DNA of 64,000 nt from Methanosalsum natronophilum (GTDB lineage: Archaea; Halobacteriota; Methanosarcinia; Methanosarcinales; Methanosarcinaceae). This document shows, piece after piece, positions 37,113 to 47,069 of this stretch. How positions within the stretch are numbered: position 1 is the stretch's first letter; each line of letters starts with the position of its first letter. A model generated the notes under the pieces. That model did no database searches, was not told the DNA's origin, and worked only from the letters and a program-made list of their open reading frames with translations. The translations under genes and the position numbers were made by a program. The DNA lies in the NCBI RefSeq assembly GCF_024808815.1, contig NZ_JANUCS010000003.1:1-64000 (forward strand), written 5' to 3'.

Positions 37113-37805
37113 ATGAATATAAAAGAACCTCTAAAAAAATTAGGCTTTCTAGGTGCAACTAAGAACTCTGTATACATATCTTCAACTGAAATAATAGATT
37201 ACATTTCTAAAAATGATGAGTCAGCGAAAGAAATATTCAAAGAATTAGAAAAACAAGGTCTTATAAAAATAAGCAGTACTTCAGACGACCAGTTAGCTAT
37301 GATTACTGAAAAAGGTTTTGATATTTTAAAGAAAGAATACTCTGACTATAAATTCATTTTTTCCGCTAAAGATAATTATATGAAAATTAAAGGTACAGTA
37401 ACAACAGGTTTAGGTGAAGGACAATACTATATGCTTAAAGAAGGATATATCAACCAATTCAGTAAAATACTAGCCTTTAAACCATACCCTGGGACCTTGA
37501 ACGTGCTACTAGATTCACAAAACTCAAATAAACATCAGAAATTTAAAAAAGAGTTTTCAATTAGAATCAATGGTTTTACAAGTAACGAGCGCACATTTGG
37601 GGGCGGATTATGTTACTCAGTGGAGATTGGTGGAATTTATGCAGGAATTCTAGTTCCAGATAGGTCACATTATCCTTCTAACTTGGTGGAAATCATAGCA
37701 CCTGTTAACCTCCGTGAAACACTTAATTTAGAAGATGGTGATGATATTACAATCACTGTAAACAGTTCCCATGATTTAAATGGAGATTATAATTATGAGC
37801 GTTGA
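37113..37805 (+). CDS. ribK: CTP-dependent riboflavin kinase with N-terminal winged helix
   Basis: RibK makes FMN from riboflavin using CTP, a specifically archaeal activity. Residues about 1-90 are a winged-helix DNA-binding-like domain (YISSTEIIDYISKNDESAKE, GLIKISS). Residues 95-225 are the kinase: KGTVTTGLGEGQYYM, KPYPGTLNVLL, then IIAPVNLRETLNLEDGD. The wHTH suggests it could also regulate riboflavin genes, as proposed for such RbkR-type fusions. It overlaps ribB by 11 nt. Confidence 0.9.
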   Translation: MNIKEPLKKLGFLGATKNSVYISSTEIIDYISKNDESAKEIFKELEKQGLIKISSTSDDQLAMITEKGFDILKKEYSDYKFIFSAKDNYMKIKGTVTTGLGEGQYYMLKEGYINQFSKILAFKPYPGTLNVLLDSQNSNKHQKFKKEFSIRINGFTSNERTFGGGLCYSVEIGGIYAGILVPDRSHYPSNLVEIIAPVNLRETLNLEDGDDITITVNSSHDLNGDYNYER

Positions 37806-38526
37806 TGAATATATTTTTGCAGAAAATGTAAGGAAAGCTATAGAATCCTTTAAAGCAGGGAATACAATATTATTATTTGATATGGAAGGGAGGGAAGAAG
37901 AAACAGATTTTGCGATACCAGCAGAAGCTGTAAAACCATCTGACGTTCGCCTAATGAGGAAAGAAGGTGGAGGCTTGATATGTGTTTCACTGGACGCCCT
38001 TGCAGCAGAGAAACTTGGACTCCCACTAATGTCAGATTTATTGATTTCTGCAAGTGAAGTAGATCCATCAATCTTAAAAACAATTGAGAAAAGTGGTGAT
38101 CTGAAGTATGATTCAAGGTCATCTTTTTCCTTATGGGTTAATCATAGAAAAACAAGAACAGGGATTCCTGATAATGACCGGGCCCTAACCATAAATGAGG
38201 TTGCAAATAGTGTCAAGAAAACGCTAAATGCTGAACCTGTAGATTTTGGGATTGAATTTAGAACACCTGGTCATGTTGCACTTCTGAGAGCAGCTGAGGG
38301 TCTTACTAATGAAAGATGTGGTCAAACCGAACTATCAGTAGCACTTGCTCATATGTCAGGAATAACACCTGCAGTAGCTATCTGTGAGATACTTGACGAT
38401 CACAGTGGGACTGCATTATCGAAGAAAAAAGCAATTGAACTTTCTAACAAAAAAGAAATGGTTTTTGTAGAAGGTTCTGAGATAGTAGAAGCCTATGAGA
38501 CATGGAAAGAGCTGAACAGCTATTGA
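37795..38526 (+). CDS. ribB: 3,4-dihydroxy-2-butanone 4-phosphate synthase
   Basis: RibB forms the four-carbon precursor of riboflavin from ribulose 5-phosphate. The 243 residues hold DMEGREEETDFAIPA (acidic metal-binding loop), KEGGGLICVSL, and RTPGHVALLRAAEGLTNERCGQTELSVAL. The ATG at 37795 has GGAGAT 7 nt upstream; an ATG at 37780 is less likely. Together with ribK it forms a riboflavin/FMN pair. Confidence 0.95.
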   Translation: MSVDEYIFAENVRKAIESFKAGNTILLFDMEGREEETDFAIPAEAVKPSDVRLMRKEGGGLICVSLDALAAEKLGLPLMSDLLISASEVDPSILKTIEKSGDLKYDSRSSFSLWVNHRKTRTGIPDNDRALTINEVANSVKKTLNAEPVDFGIEFRTPGHVALLRAAEGLTNERCGQTELSVALAHMSGITPAVAICEILDDHSGTALSKKKAIELSNKKEMVFVEGSEIVEAYETWKELNSY

Positions 38527-38580
38527 GAAAGAATAAAATAACTTAAGTTTAATTTACTGTATTTATGTAAGGTTCAATGT

Positions 38581-38655
38581 GGGGCCGTAGGGTAGCCTGG
38601 TCGATCCTACAAGGCTGGGGGTCTTGTGACTGGAGTTCAAATCTCCGCGGCCCCA
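38581..38655 (+). tRNA. tRNA-Pro (anticodon GGG)
   Basis: The acceptor stem GGGGCCG (38581-38587) pairs with CGGCCCC (38648-38654), with discriminator A at 38655. The anticodon loop CTGGGGG sits on the stem CAAGG/TCTTG (one G-U), giving anticodon GGG. The T-loop is GTTCAAAT within the arm TGGAG/CTCCG. CCA is not encoded and no intron is present. The gap 38656-38885 after it shows no gene. Confidence 0.93.
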
Positions 38656-38885
38656 TTGATTTCTTTAGCAAAAAGGCATTTCACATAATATTTTCAATGC
38701 AAAACGATACTGTTCGTATAATTCTATCCTATCTGCCTCATATGATACTACAATGGTTCACAGCTTCAAACAGTATCCAATCTCTAAATGGATTATTATT
38801 AACAAACCAAAATTAATTACGCCAAAGATGTGTAATTTTGTGATGTGTTTTTCTTTTGAGCAATAAATAAATAACATCAAGTTTT

Positions 38886-41285
38886 TTGGAATTATTGTTT
38901 TTGGAAATTCAAAAAAATATATTGGCGTTAAGTTCACCTGGAGAGATAGGTATCAAAAACATCTTTGAAAAATTAGGTATTTTCATAGAAGATAATAAGC
39001 TCTTAATTTGCATAATCGCAGTATTTTTTATAATTATTGCAATACATGGGGCTCAAAATATTGAGATGGAGACGGGTACAGAGACATTTGCAGATAAAAA
39101 CTCACGCCTTTATCAAGACTTTGAACATCTTTATCTTAATATTTTTAGTAAACCGACTATTCCAGTAATGGTAGAAGGTGGAGATGAGATCTCACCAGGT
39201 ATTTTGAATGCAATAGATAGATATCAAATTCTTGTTGAGAACATTCCTGGAGTTGAAGGAACTGATAGTGTTGCTTCTGTTGTAAAAGAGATTCATTTCG
39301 AAGAACATGGTAGATATGATATTCCTTCAGATCGAGAGGTTATCAAATCATATCTTGAAAAAAATAATGCTGGTGAGACTACAGTTCCTCAAAAGAACGT
39401 AAATATAGTTTATATCACCCTTGATAGAAATCTGGATGACGCTGAACTCAGGGAAATAAATGAAAAAATTATGGATTCTATTAGTTTAGCCCAATTTCCA
39501 CCAGGGTATACTGTAACTGTTACTGGATTTACCACTTTTAATATTGCAGTTGAAGATTTAATGAACGAAACAACAGCTATATTGTTAGTTGTTTCAGGGA
39601 TTTTTATGATAATAGCTTTATATGCTGTTTTCAGACACGTTCGTTGGAGGATTTTACCACTCCCGCTTGTGTTTTTAGGCATAATATATACTTTTGGGCT
39701 TATGGGATATACTGAAATTCCATTAACTACTGCATCAATGGCAGCATTTCCTATTTTGATAGGGCTTGGAATTGATTATGCAATTCAGTTTCATAGTAGA
39801 ATCGAAGAAGAATTCTCGAGATCAGATAATGAAGCAGTTGCAGTTATTGAAACGATTAAGCATACCGGCCCAGCAGTATTAATAGCTTTAATAATCACAT
39901 CACTAGGTTTTGCATCACTATTGACATCTACAGTTCCAATGATTCAGGATTTTGCTAAACTTCTTTTAATAGGAATCACTGTTTGCTTTTTAACTTCACT
40001 TTTTGTTGGAGTTTCTATTATTTATGGTCTACATAGAATAAGAAGGAGAAGGCACGAGTTTGCAAAAAAATACAATCTAACATTTTTGATTAGAAATTCA
40101 GAGAATAAATCAAATGATGGTGAAAAGGCTGAAAATGAAAATTTGGTAAAATTATTGAGAGGTACGTCTAAAATCACTTCCAAACATCCTATTCTCATTA
40201 TTTCAGTTGCAGGTATTCTGTGTATAGGAGGACTATATGCAGATTTTCTAGTTCCACTAGAAGCTGATATGAGAACCTTTGTCCCTCAAGACATGCCTGA
40301 GCTAGCTGAACTTAATAGGCTAGATACCTATATTGGCGTTGAGGATTCGATTAATTTAATCGTAATGTCTGACAATAATGCCAATCCTGAGCTATTGAAG
40401 TGGATAGACGATTTCGAATCTCATATGGTGGATAGGCGAAGCCATATTCATTCATCATCAAGTATTGTGGATATTGTTAAGGCAGAAAATGATGGCAAAA
40501 TACCTGAAAGCTCTAGTGAGATTAAAGAGATTTATTCTCAATTATCTGATTCACAGAAAGAAATGTATGTCTATGAAGAAACATTGTTACATGTCAATTT
40601 GAATATCGGTGATGCTTTTGGAACAATTGGTATAGAGGGGATGGAAGATGTTGTTGAAATGGTTGAATATGACCTAATGTGGATACCCCCACCTCCAGGA
40701 GTTCATATAACTGCTACTGGTGATCCTGTAATATTTACTGAAGTTATTTTTGCATTGACAAGTGGAAGAACTCTAATGACACTATTTGGTTTGCTATTGG
40801 TTTTCTTTGGGTTATTGGTAATATATAGGGATATTGTGAAAGCGGTTGCCCCTGTAATAACAATGTTAGCTGTAATTGGTTGGAATGGTGGAGTTATGTA
40901 TTATACTGGAATAGAATATACGCCAATGACAGCTACACTTGGTGCTTTAATACTAGGTATTGGTTCAGAGTATGCAATTCTTATGATGGAAAGATATTAT
41001 GAGGAAAAAGAGAAAGGATTGGCCCACGTTGAAGCAATGAATGAGGCAATAACAAAAATAGGAAAAGCTATCGCAACCTCTGGCTTTACAACTATGTTTG
41101 GTTTCTCTGCTTTATTGGCATCTCCATTTCCAATGAATCAAAACTTTGGACTTGTAACAGTAATCGATGTAGGATTAGCTCTAATGGCTACTTTTGTGGT
41201 ATTTCCTGCTGTGATCTTGCTCCTTGATCAATGGAGAGATAAGAGAAGTGAAAGAAAAAAGATTAATTTGAATAATTGTGTTTAA
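38886..41285 (+). CDS. RND-superfamily (MMPL/HpnN-like) membrane exporter
   Basis: A 799-residue membrane protein with two halves. Each has one N-terminal helix (LLICIIAVFFIIIAIHGAQN; PILIISVAGILCIGGLYADF), a large extracellular domain, and a bundle of about five helices. GIGLDYAIQFHSR-type motif appears as IGLGIDYAIQFH and ILGIGSEYAILMMERYYEE, the conserved proton-relay region of MMPL/sterol-sensing-like RND proteins. The cargo is unknown, perhaps a lipid or isoprenoid. Two secreted proteins follow with overlaps, suggesting a three-part exporter. Confidence 0.85.
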   Translation: MELLFLEIQKNILALSSPGEIGIKNIFEKLGIFIEDNKLLICIIAVFFIIIAIHGAQNIEMETGTETFADKNSRLYQDFEHLYLNIFSKPTIPVMVEGGDEISPGILNAIDRYQILVENIPGVEGTDSVASVVKEIHFEEHGRYDIPSDREVIKSYLEKNNAGETTVPQKNVNIVYITLDRNLDDAELREINEKIMDSISLAQFPPGYTVTVTGFTTFNIAVEDLMNETTAILLVVSGIFMIIALYAVFRHVRWRILPLPLVFLGIIYTFGLMGYTEIPLTTASMAAFPILIGLGIDYAIQFHSRIEEEFSRSDNEAVAVIETIKHTGPAVLIALIITSLGFASLLTSTVPMIQDFAKLLLIGITVCFLTSLFVGVSIIYGLHRIRRRRHEFAKKYNLTFLIRNSENKSNDGEKAENENLVKLLRGTSKITSKHPILIISVAGILCIGGLYADFLVPLEADMRTFVPQDMPELAELNRLDTYIGVEDSINLIVMSDNNANPELLKWIDDFESHMVDRRSHIHSSSSIVDIVKAENDGKIPESSSEIKEIYSQLSDSQKEMYVYEETLLHVNLNIGDAFGTIGIEGMEDVVEMVEYDLMWIPPPPGVHITATGDPVIFTEVIFALTSGRTLMTLFGLLLVFFGLLVIYRDIVKAVAPVITMLAVIGWNGGVMYYTGIEYTPMTATLGALILGIGSEYAILMMERYYEEKEKGLAHVEAMNEAITKIGKAIATSGFTTMFGFSALLASPFPMNQNFGLVTVIDVGLALMATFVVFPAVILLLDQWRDKRSERKKINLNNCV

Positions 41286-41310
41286 TTTAGAAATTGAAAG
41301 GCTGATGAAA

Positions 41311-42420
41311 ATGAAATCCATTATCAATTTAAACTCTTTAAAAGCAGTATTATTTTTCTTTATTTTATGTGGCTTTTTATCTTCACCTTTATCGCTTACT
41401 GGGGCTGCAATTGAGGAAAATGGAATACTTTCTCCTGGTTATGGATATTCTGATGATTATTATAGAGGATATGGTGAACCTAATATCAGTATTTCTGTTA
41501 TTGGGAATACAGAATTTGAACGTGGAGAAAAAGCAACATTGCAAGTCAACTTGGTTAACAGAGGTATCCCATATGGGTTCAGCCCAAGCAAACGGCTCAG
41601 CGCTGCAAAACAGGATCAACACCTAATATCTGTAAAAGAATTAGATTACGAATCTAGAAAAACTATAGCTGTTGGCCTAAAAACTAGTCTTTATTCAAAG
41701 TCTAATTATGTTGAAATTGATTCTGATAGTAGAACACACTCTATAGAAAAACTAGTTCCAGGAGAACGCCTTGAAGACCCTCTAGAATTTGGAATAAAAA
41801 TATCCAATAATGCACCGGCTGGAGAATATATTCTAGAATTGCCTATATCTTACCAATATCAAAGTAGTGCACGTATGACTAATAGGAATATTGATTTGCT
41901 AGGTCTTCCTGAATTGGACCACACAACACACTATAATAATGTGGAAAAAACAATTCATGTTCCCATAGTGATAAAAAAAACACCTAAATTTGAAATAACA
42001 GAAGTAACTAGTTTTCAGGATCTAGTGCCTGGATCAAGCCAAAAATTAAACGTTACATATAAAAACATAGGAGAAAAAACCGCATATGATTCAGTTTTGC
42101 GTAAAATTGCCATAGTTCCATTGTCTACAAACCGTGCAACAACTTATATTGGAACAATGGAACCCGGTCAAGAAAAAACAGTAACATTTGATATTGAAGC
42201 AGATTCAGATGCTTTAGAAAAACTTTATGCAATTAATTCAGAGATAAGATATCTCGATGAGGATGATGAACTTAAATTTTCAGACACATTAAAGATTGAC
42301 GTAGAAGTTGAAGAAACACGAACCCAATTAAGCCTTATTATACTGGCATTTATAGGAATAATTGTAGTTGGTGTATATATGGTAATTAATGTAATAAGAA
42401 ATCTTGACCACTATAAATGA
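41311..42420 (+). CDS. exported S-layer-type (COG1361-like) protein, paralog 1
   Basis: A 369-residue protein with a signal peptide (MKSIINLNSLKAVLFFFILC, then GFLSSPLSLTGAAIEE), two beta-rich modules for the outside, and a C-terminal membrane helix (LSLIILAFIGIIVVGVYMVI). The modules include FERGEKATLQVNLVNRG and QKLNVTYKNIGEKTAYDSVLR, the NEW3/CARDB-like pattern found in archaeal surface proteins. The ATG at 41311 follows GAAAGG by 9 nt. It starts right after the RND gene and ends in a 4-nt overlap context with its paralog's frame. Confidence 0.78.
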   Translation: MKSIINLNSLKAVLFFFILCGFLSSPLSLTGAAIEENGILSPGYGYSDDYYRGYGEPNISISVIGNTEFERGEKATLQVNLVNRGIPYGFSPSKRLSAAKQDQHLISVKELDYESRKTIAVGLKTSLYSKSNYVEIDSDSRTHSIEKLVPGERLEDPLEFGIKISNNAPAGEYILELPISYQYQSSARMTNRNIDLLGLPELDHTTHYNNVEKTIHVPIVIKKTPKFEITEVTSFQDLVPGSSQKLNVTYKNIGEKTAYDSVLRKIAIVPLSTNRATTYIGTMEPGQEKTVTFDIEADSDALEKLYAINSEIRYLDEDDELKFSDTLKIDVEVEETRTQLSLIILAFIGIIVVGVYMVINVIRNLDHYK

Positions 42421-42452
42421 AAATATTTTTTAAAAAGGAGATGACAATTTCT

Positions 42453-43511
42453 ATGGAGAAGAAAAAAGTTAAATTTTTAATAGTAACACTTTCGTGCTTT
42501 TTATTAATTTCAATCCTAATAACCCCTTCCGCGGGACAACCTCCAGAGAACTTCAATTTTGGTGATAATTTTTATACAACTTTTGGTTTACCAGAAATTT
42601 CTGGGAACTTGATAGGAAGTAATGAATTTGAAAGAGGAGATAAAGCTACTCTTGAAATCAACCTTGTAAATAAAGGTGTAATTGAAGGATTCAGGTCTGA
42701 AATAGATGCTATTGATGATGAGGAAATAAAACTCCAAGAATTAGAGAAGCAATACGAATCAGATAGAACAACAGCCATTGGTATTGTTTCTACACTACAT
42801 TCTCAATACCCTGAGATTAAAGTAAAGTCTGGTTCTCAAGAAGCAGGTACATTAAGGTCCGGTGAACAAACAGCAACACCTGTACCTTTTGACATTGAAA
42901 TCAGTAAAAACGCAAAAGCTGGTATCTATGAATTAAAGATGGAAGTGAAATATGCTTATCAAGAAAATGTACAAGTTGGCGGAAGGTTATCCAATGAAAC
43001 ACTAATCAATCGAGAAATCGGCTTATGGTATGAAGTGAATACTCAAAAAATAACAATACCTATTAAAGTTAAAGATGAGGCAGACTTTTCAATAGTTGAT
43101 GTAAAAAGCGACTTACGCCCTAATGATGAAGGTATCCTTCAAGTAACTTACAAGAACCAAGGAGAAATGACGGCTAAAGATACTACTGTGAGAATTACTG
43201 TTGCAGACCCTTTTAGTACTACAGACGATCAGGCTTATCTTGGGTTAGTTGAACCTGGTGAAAGTAAAGTTGCTATATTTAGAGTTGATGTATCAGAATA
43301 TGCTATCCCAAAAACATACCCAATTATCAGTCAAATTAGATATGAAGATACAGATGGTCATGATAGACTTACTAGTACGATGAGAGTAGAAACCGAAGTT
43401 TTACCTGCAGAACCAATAAATACAACCTTTATTTTCTTAGGAGTGCTAACCATTTTAATTATTGCTGCAGCAACAGTAGCTTATAGAAAAATACAAGGTA
43501 AACAAAAGTGA
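42453..43511 (+). CDS. exported S-layer-type (COG1361-like) protein, paralog 2
   Basis: A 352-residue protein with the same layout: signal peptide (KKKVKFLIVTLSCFLLISIL), modules FERGDKATLEINLVNKGVIEG and DEGILQVTYKNQGEMTAKDTTVR, and a C-terminal helix (TTFIFLGVLTILIIAAATVA). It is clearly a tandem duplicate of the preceding gene (shared G-x-N-EFERG-KATL-NLVN-G). AAGGAG lies about 12 nt before the ATG. It ends the RND operon at a hairpin that overlaps its stop codon. Confidence 0.78.
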   Translation: MEKKKVKFLIVTLSCFLLISILITPSAGQPPENFNFGDNFYTTFGLPEISGNLIGSNEFERGDKATLEINLVNKGVIEGFRSEIDAIDDEEIKLQELEKQYESDRTTAIGIVSTLHSQYPEIKVKSGSQEAGTLRSGEQTATPVPFDIEISKNAKAGIYELKMEVKYAYQENVQVGGRLSNETLINREIGLWYEVNTQKITIPIKVKDEADFSIVDVKSDLRPNDEGILQVTYKNQGEMTAKDTTVRITVADPFSTTDDQAYLGLVEPGESKVAIFRVDVSEYAIPKTYPIISQIRYEDTDGHDRLTSTMRVETEVLPAEPINTTFIFLGVLTILIIAAATVAYRKIQGKQK

Positions 43512-43527
43512 ATGCTATTTCACTTTT
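43504..43527 (+). terminator. hairpin overlapping the stop codon of the RND operon
   Basis: AAAAGTGAA (43504-43512) pairs perfectly with TTCACTTTT (43519-43527) across a 6-nt loop; the TGA stop (43509-43511) lies in the 5' arm. The 3' arm ends in TTTT and is followed by AATTT. Likely end of the three-gene transcript. Confidence 0.6.
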
Positions 43528-43784
43528 AATTTCCTAATTCATCTAATTAAGCTAATTGGAATTATAGAGACATAAAAAGATAGGATTTTTCAAATTTCCC
43601 CACCAATTTCACTGGTTTGAAGTTTGATGGCCAATATTAACATATTTAGAACCATTTTATGAGCTAGTTTTTGATTTAGAGCTAATTATTTCATAACTAT
43701 AATGATTTTAGAATCAAAACTGCTGAATCAATGTCAAAGACTTCGTCATTCTGAGTAATATGCTATTGGTAAGAAATATGGCCC

Positions 43785-44032
43785 GAAGAAATTCATGCTA
43801 TCATATGACAGAACAATAATTCAAATCCCCTTATTCCTGTAAGACAGAGGAAAAAAAGAAAACTAATGGAAATACTGTTGTAAACTGGTTGAAAAGTTTG
43901 CTGAGAAACTTTTTAGGAGTAATATTTTCAGTCCGAACAAGAAAATATGGTGAAGAAATTAAGGCTAGAATATACAGAAACCAGTTAAAGGAAGTAAAAT
44001 GTAAGATACTAATACATAATACATACAGATAA
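43785..44032 (+). pseudogene. decayed IS5-type transposase remnant
   Basis: Two frames join into a transposase C-terminus. Frame A (43785 onward) reads EEIHAII-stop-QNNSNPLIPVRQRKKRK. After a frameshift near 43845, frame B reads TEEKKKTNGNTVVNW, then VIFSVRTRKYGEEIKARIYRNQ and LKEVKCKILIHN, ending TAA 44030-44032. The pattern F-S-x-x-K-R-K-Y-G-x-x-x-x-A-R-x-Y-x-N-Q-x-K-E-x-x-x-K is that of IS5-like elements common in Methanosarcinales. A stop and a frameshift make it dead. The region 43528-43784 probably holds more of it but is too decayed to assign. Confidence 0.65.
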
Positions 44033-44215
44033 AACTTTTTTTTCACATCTATTATTGACATAAGGATTTCTAAAGATTAAATTTTCTAAGATTGTTTATA
44101 GTTAACAACATAATCTTTGGAAAAGATAAAATAGCAATATGGTTATCAACTATGCAAATATTTGATTAGATAAAAAGTCAACCTAAATTAGAGAAATTAA
44201 ATAGAAGAGATATTT

Positions 44216-46153
44216 ATGGAAAGTTACGAAATTTTTTTAGCTCTTTTAGCTGGCTATATATTAATATTGGTAGCTATTGGATTTCATTTTACAAAAAAAC
44301 AGAGAAGTATCACAGACTTTTGGCTTGCAGGTCGTGAAGTAAGAGCAATTGGTATTGGGTTTTCAGCAGCTGCATCGTGGCTAACAGCTGGTGCAATTTT
44401 AGCAGTAATTGGATATTATATGATTCAAGGAATGGGCTCAATATGGGGTTTTGTTGCCCCTAACGTCCTCGCTCTTTTGATAATTGCACTATTTGTATCA
44501 AAAATAAAAAGTCTACCATCTATAACGCAACCCGAACTACTAGAACAAAGATACGGTAGTAAAATAAGGGCTCCTATAGCTGTAATAATTACTATTGTAA
44601 TGATATTGTTTGCAGTTGCTGATATCAAGGGATTTGCACTTGTTCTTGAAGTTCTTTTTGGGCTAAGTCCTGTATACGCAGCTGTGATTGTTGCAGTTGC
44701 AGTTTCAACTTATGTTACTTTGGGGGGTCTCAATGCGGTAGTCTGGACGGATGCTCTTCAGTTCATGTTTCTCTCAACCTTTGTTATCCTAATGGCAGTA
44801 ATTGTTACCGGCTCTGCTAATGGCTCCGAATCATTGATTGATATCTCTTCAATAAATATTGCACAAACAGTTGGAAGTGTACCATCCGAATGGTGGAATC
44901 CCTTCTCTATTGGAATTCCAATGGTTTTAATTTTCGTTCTAGCTATCATACCAGGGTGGATTACTGAACAGGACCCTTGGCAAAAAGTTTGGGCTGCAAA
45001 AGATGTAAGGTCGGCTAGAATTGGGCTTATAGCTGGATCCTTTTTAGTTTTAATTGTTTTTGGAGCATGTGCATTCATTGCACTCGGACTGAACTCAATA
45101 TATCCAGAAATTGCTGAAATGGGTTATCCTGCAGGAATGGCATATGCTGAACCTGCCTTACTCGAGTTTATGAGTACAATGTTTTCACCACTATTGATAG
45201 CTATAGCAGCTATTGGTCTAGCTGCTGCAGCTATGTCATGTGCAGATACTTTTGCCACGTCAGGTGCTTCTTGTGTGTCCCGTGATATTTATCAAAGATT
45301 TGTAAAACCAGATGCAACTATGAAAGAAATGATGGTGATTAATAGGGTTAGTGTTATTTTCATAGTTATTACAGCAACGATAGCCTCTTTTTTTATAGAT
45401 AGTATAATTCATGCGGTACATATAGCTACATTTATTGCAAGTGCTTCTTACTTTTTCCCTATAATGGGAGGTATTTTCTGGAAAAGAGCAACTACTCAAG
45501 GAGCCTTAGCAGGAGTTTTTGTTGGAGCTACTTTACAAATTGGTATGACAATATTTGACACTATAAAAGATCCTGTGATGGGTGTTCCATACTTAGAATC
45601 AATACATCCAGCATTAATGGGACATGGTGTAATATTAAGTATGGCATTAAGTGGAACTGCATTTATTTTAGTCTCACTTACTACAAAAGCCCCTGATAAT
45701 ATAAATCTAGCACCATTTTTCAAAGAAGCGGCTGAAGAACTATATGTAGAAGAGATAAAAACAATTGATGAAAATGATGTAGAATATGTTGATTTTTTAA
45801 AGCAAATACGTGAAAGAAAAGTTGGTGAGCGTGCTCATATTCACCTAGAAGTTTCAACCTCTGCAATGATTAACTGGAGCAAATTCAGTGAGGAGCTAAA
45901 AAATAAATATCCAGTATGGGTAGCTCCTAGCGGTGGTGATTCTCTATATAGGTTAACTAATTCCGACATGCTAGCATGTGTAAAAATAACTCGAGGAAAT
46001 ACACAAACAGAAATTTGGTTTGCATCTGAACCACCAGCTGATATGATGGAGTCTCAAAGAAGGGAGTTATATATTGCATTCAAAGAAATTCAAGATATTC
46101 TTCATGATATTGGAGTGATAGTTGACCTTGAGAAGAATGAACTACAATCATAA
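44216..46153 (+). CDS. sodium:solute symporter (SSS family) with cytoplasmic tail
   Basis: A 645-residue transporter with about 13 membrane helices (residues 1-490), like PutP/PanF. Family features are DFWLAGREVRAIGIGFSAAASWLTAG near residue 35, TLGGLNAVVWTDALQFM (about 165-185) and GWITEQDPWQKVWAAKD. Residues 500-645 form a soluble tail without membrane segments, with HIHLEVSTSAMINWSKF and an alpha/beta pattern, of unknown role. The solute may be proline, a betaine or another osmolyte or methylated substrate; this is not decided by sequence. Confidence 0.88.
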   Translation: MESYEIFLALLAGYILILVAIGFHFTKKQRSITDFWLAGREVRAIGIGFSAAASWLTAGAILAVIGYYMIQGMGSIWGFVAPNVLALLIIALFVSKIKSLPSITQPELLEQRYGSKIRAPIAVIITIVMILFAVADIKGFALVLEVLFGLSPVYAAVIVAVAVSTYVTLGGLNAVVWTDALQFMFLSTFVILMAVIVTGSANGSESLIDISSINIAQTVGSVPSEWWNPFSIGIPMVLIFVLAIIPGWITEQDPWQKVWAAKDVRSARIGLIAGSFLVLIVFGACAFIALGLNSIYPEIAEMGYPAGMAYAEPALLEFMSTMFSPLLIAIAAIGLAAAAMSCADTFATSGASCVSRDIYQRFVKPDATMKEMMVINRVSVIFIVITATIASFFIDSIIHAVHIATFIASASYFFPIMGGIFWKRATTQGALAGVFVGATLQIGMTIFDTIKDPVMGVPYLESIHPALMGHGVILSMALSGTAFILVSLTTKAPDNINLAPFFKEAAEELYVEEIKTIDENDVEYVDFLKQIRERKVGERAHIHLEVSTSAMINWSKFSEELKNKYPVWVAPSGGDSLYRLTNSDMLACVKITRGNTQTEIWFASEPPADMMESQRRELYIAFKEIQDILHDIGVIVDLEKNELQS

Positions 46154-46970
46154 AATAATTTTACTATTTATATTAATAGTAATTTTAGTTGTCACTGTTG
46201 GTTGTATTGATAGAATGGAGGATGTTGATGTAGAATCTACCAACATCGATGAATACGAGTTTGAAATATATTTTAATGAAAGCTTAGACTCTACTCATAT
46301 AAAAAATACTACCAGCGTTTACTTGTCATCGAATGATACAGTAAAGTCCGTACATATGATAAGAAACACTAAAAGGTTGGAAGTTGTTCCAATGGAACAA
46401 TTCATTCGGTCTGGTGAAACAATTACTAATGTTGTGACTTTGGTAGAACCAGTAACTAAAAATGAAGGTACAGTTGAGGGAATTGAGATACTTAAGGAGA
46501 AAATCAAGAAAAACGACATTTCCGATGTTGAGTATAATATTTCAAAAGAGGTAATAAGAGGAAGAGAACATATCTTTATTGATTTTGAAGAAAAAGTTAC
46601 TGGTTTTGTAGCATATACTTTAGTTAATCAAGGCAGACAGAACTATGTTCATACAGTTAATACCCCTTCTGTAGTTCGAATTATACTTCCAGAAAGTTAT
46701 ACTACTGGAAATAGGGTGCTTGGATATCCAAGACCTACATATGATTCTAAGTACGAAGATGATAAAGGCAGAAAAGTCCTAACATGGTACAAAATAGAAA
46801 ACAATTCAGATGATTTCAGGGAGATTATCACTATAGGTTTTTATGAAAAATCTGCACCGTTAATATTAACCTATGTTTCAATTATGATATTGATGTTATC
46901 TTTTGCGATAATAACAAACTATTACAAAAATAAGAGGAAACGAAATGACCTTCAAGATGAGATCAAATAA
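46137..46970 (+). CDS. predicted lipoprotein with C-terminal membrane helix
   Basis: A 277-residue protein. The N-terminus (NHKIILLFILIVILVVTVGC) is a lipoprotein signal with a VTVGC lipobox. The middle is beta-rich with charged residues, and the C-terminus has a membrane helix (LILTYVSIMILMLSFAIITN) and a basic tail. The ATG at 46137 lies inside the symporter's last codons (17-nt overlap) behind GAGAAG. The overlap implies a shared transcript, so it may assist or regulate the symporter. Family not recognised with certainty. Confidence 0.68.
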   Translation: MNYNHKIILLFILIVILVVTVGCIDRMEDVDVESTNIDEYEFEIYFNESLDSTHIKNTTSVYLSSNDTVKSVHMIRNTKRLEVVPMEQFIRSGETITNVVTLVEPVTKNEGTVEGIEILKEKIKKNDISDVEYNISKEVIRGREHIFIDFEEKVTGFVAYTLVNQGRQNYVHTVNTPSVVRIILPESYTTGNRVLGYPRPTYDSKYEDDKGRKVLTWYKIENNSDDFREIITIGFYEKSAPLILTYVSIMILMLSFAIITNYYKNKRKRNDLQDEIK

Positions 46971-47069
46971 CCTCTTGATCTTCTAATCCATGATTAATAC
47001 CATTACCATTAGTTACTTATTATAGAAACTTCAATTATTTATTGTTTTGATCTTGAGGGAGGTGAGATT

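Noticed and set aside
35314-37113. C/D box guide sRNA near nop5-fibrillarin
   Set aside because: No RTGATGA...CTGA...TGATGA...CTGA series could be found in the short spacers.
38577-38816. 79-codon open frame covering the tRNA-Pro gene
   Set aside because: It is the tRNA read as protein, and the rest has no coding character.
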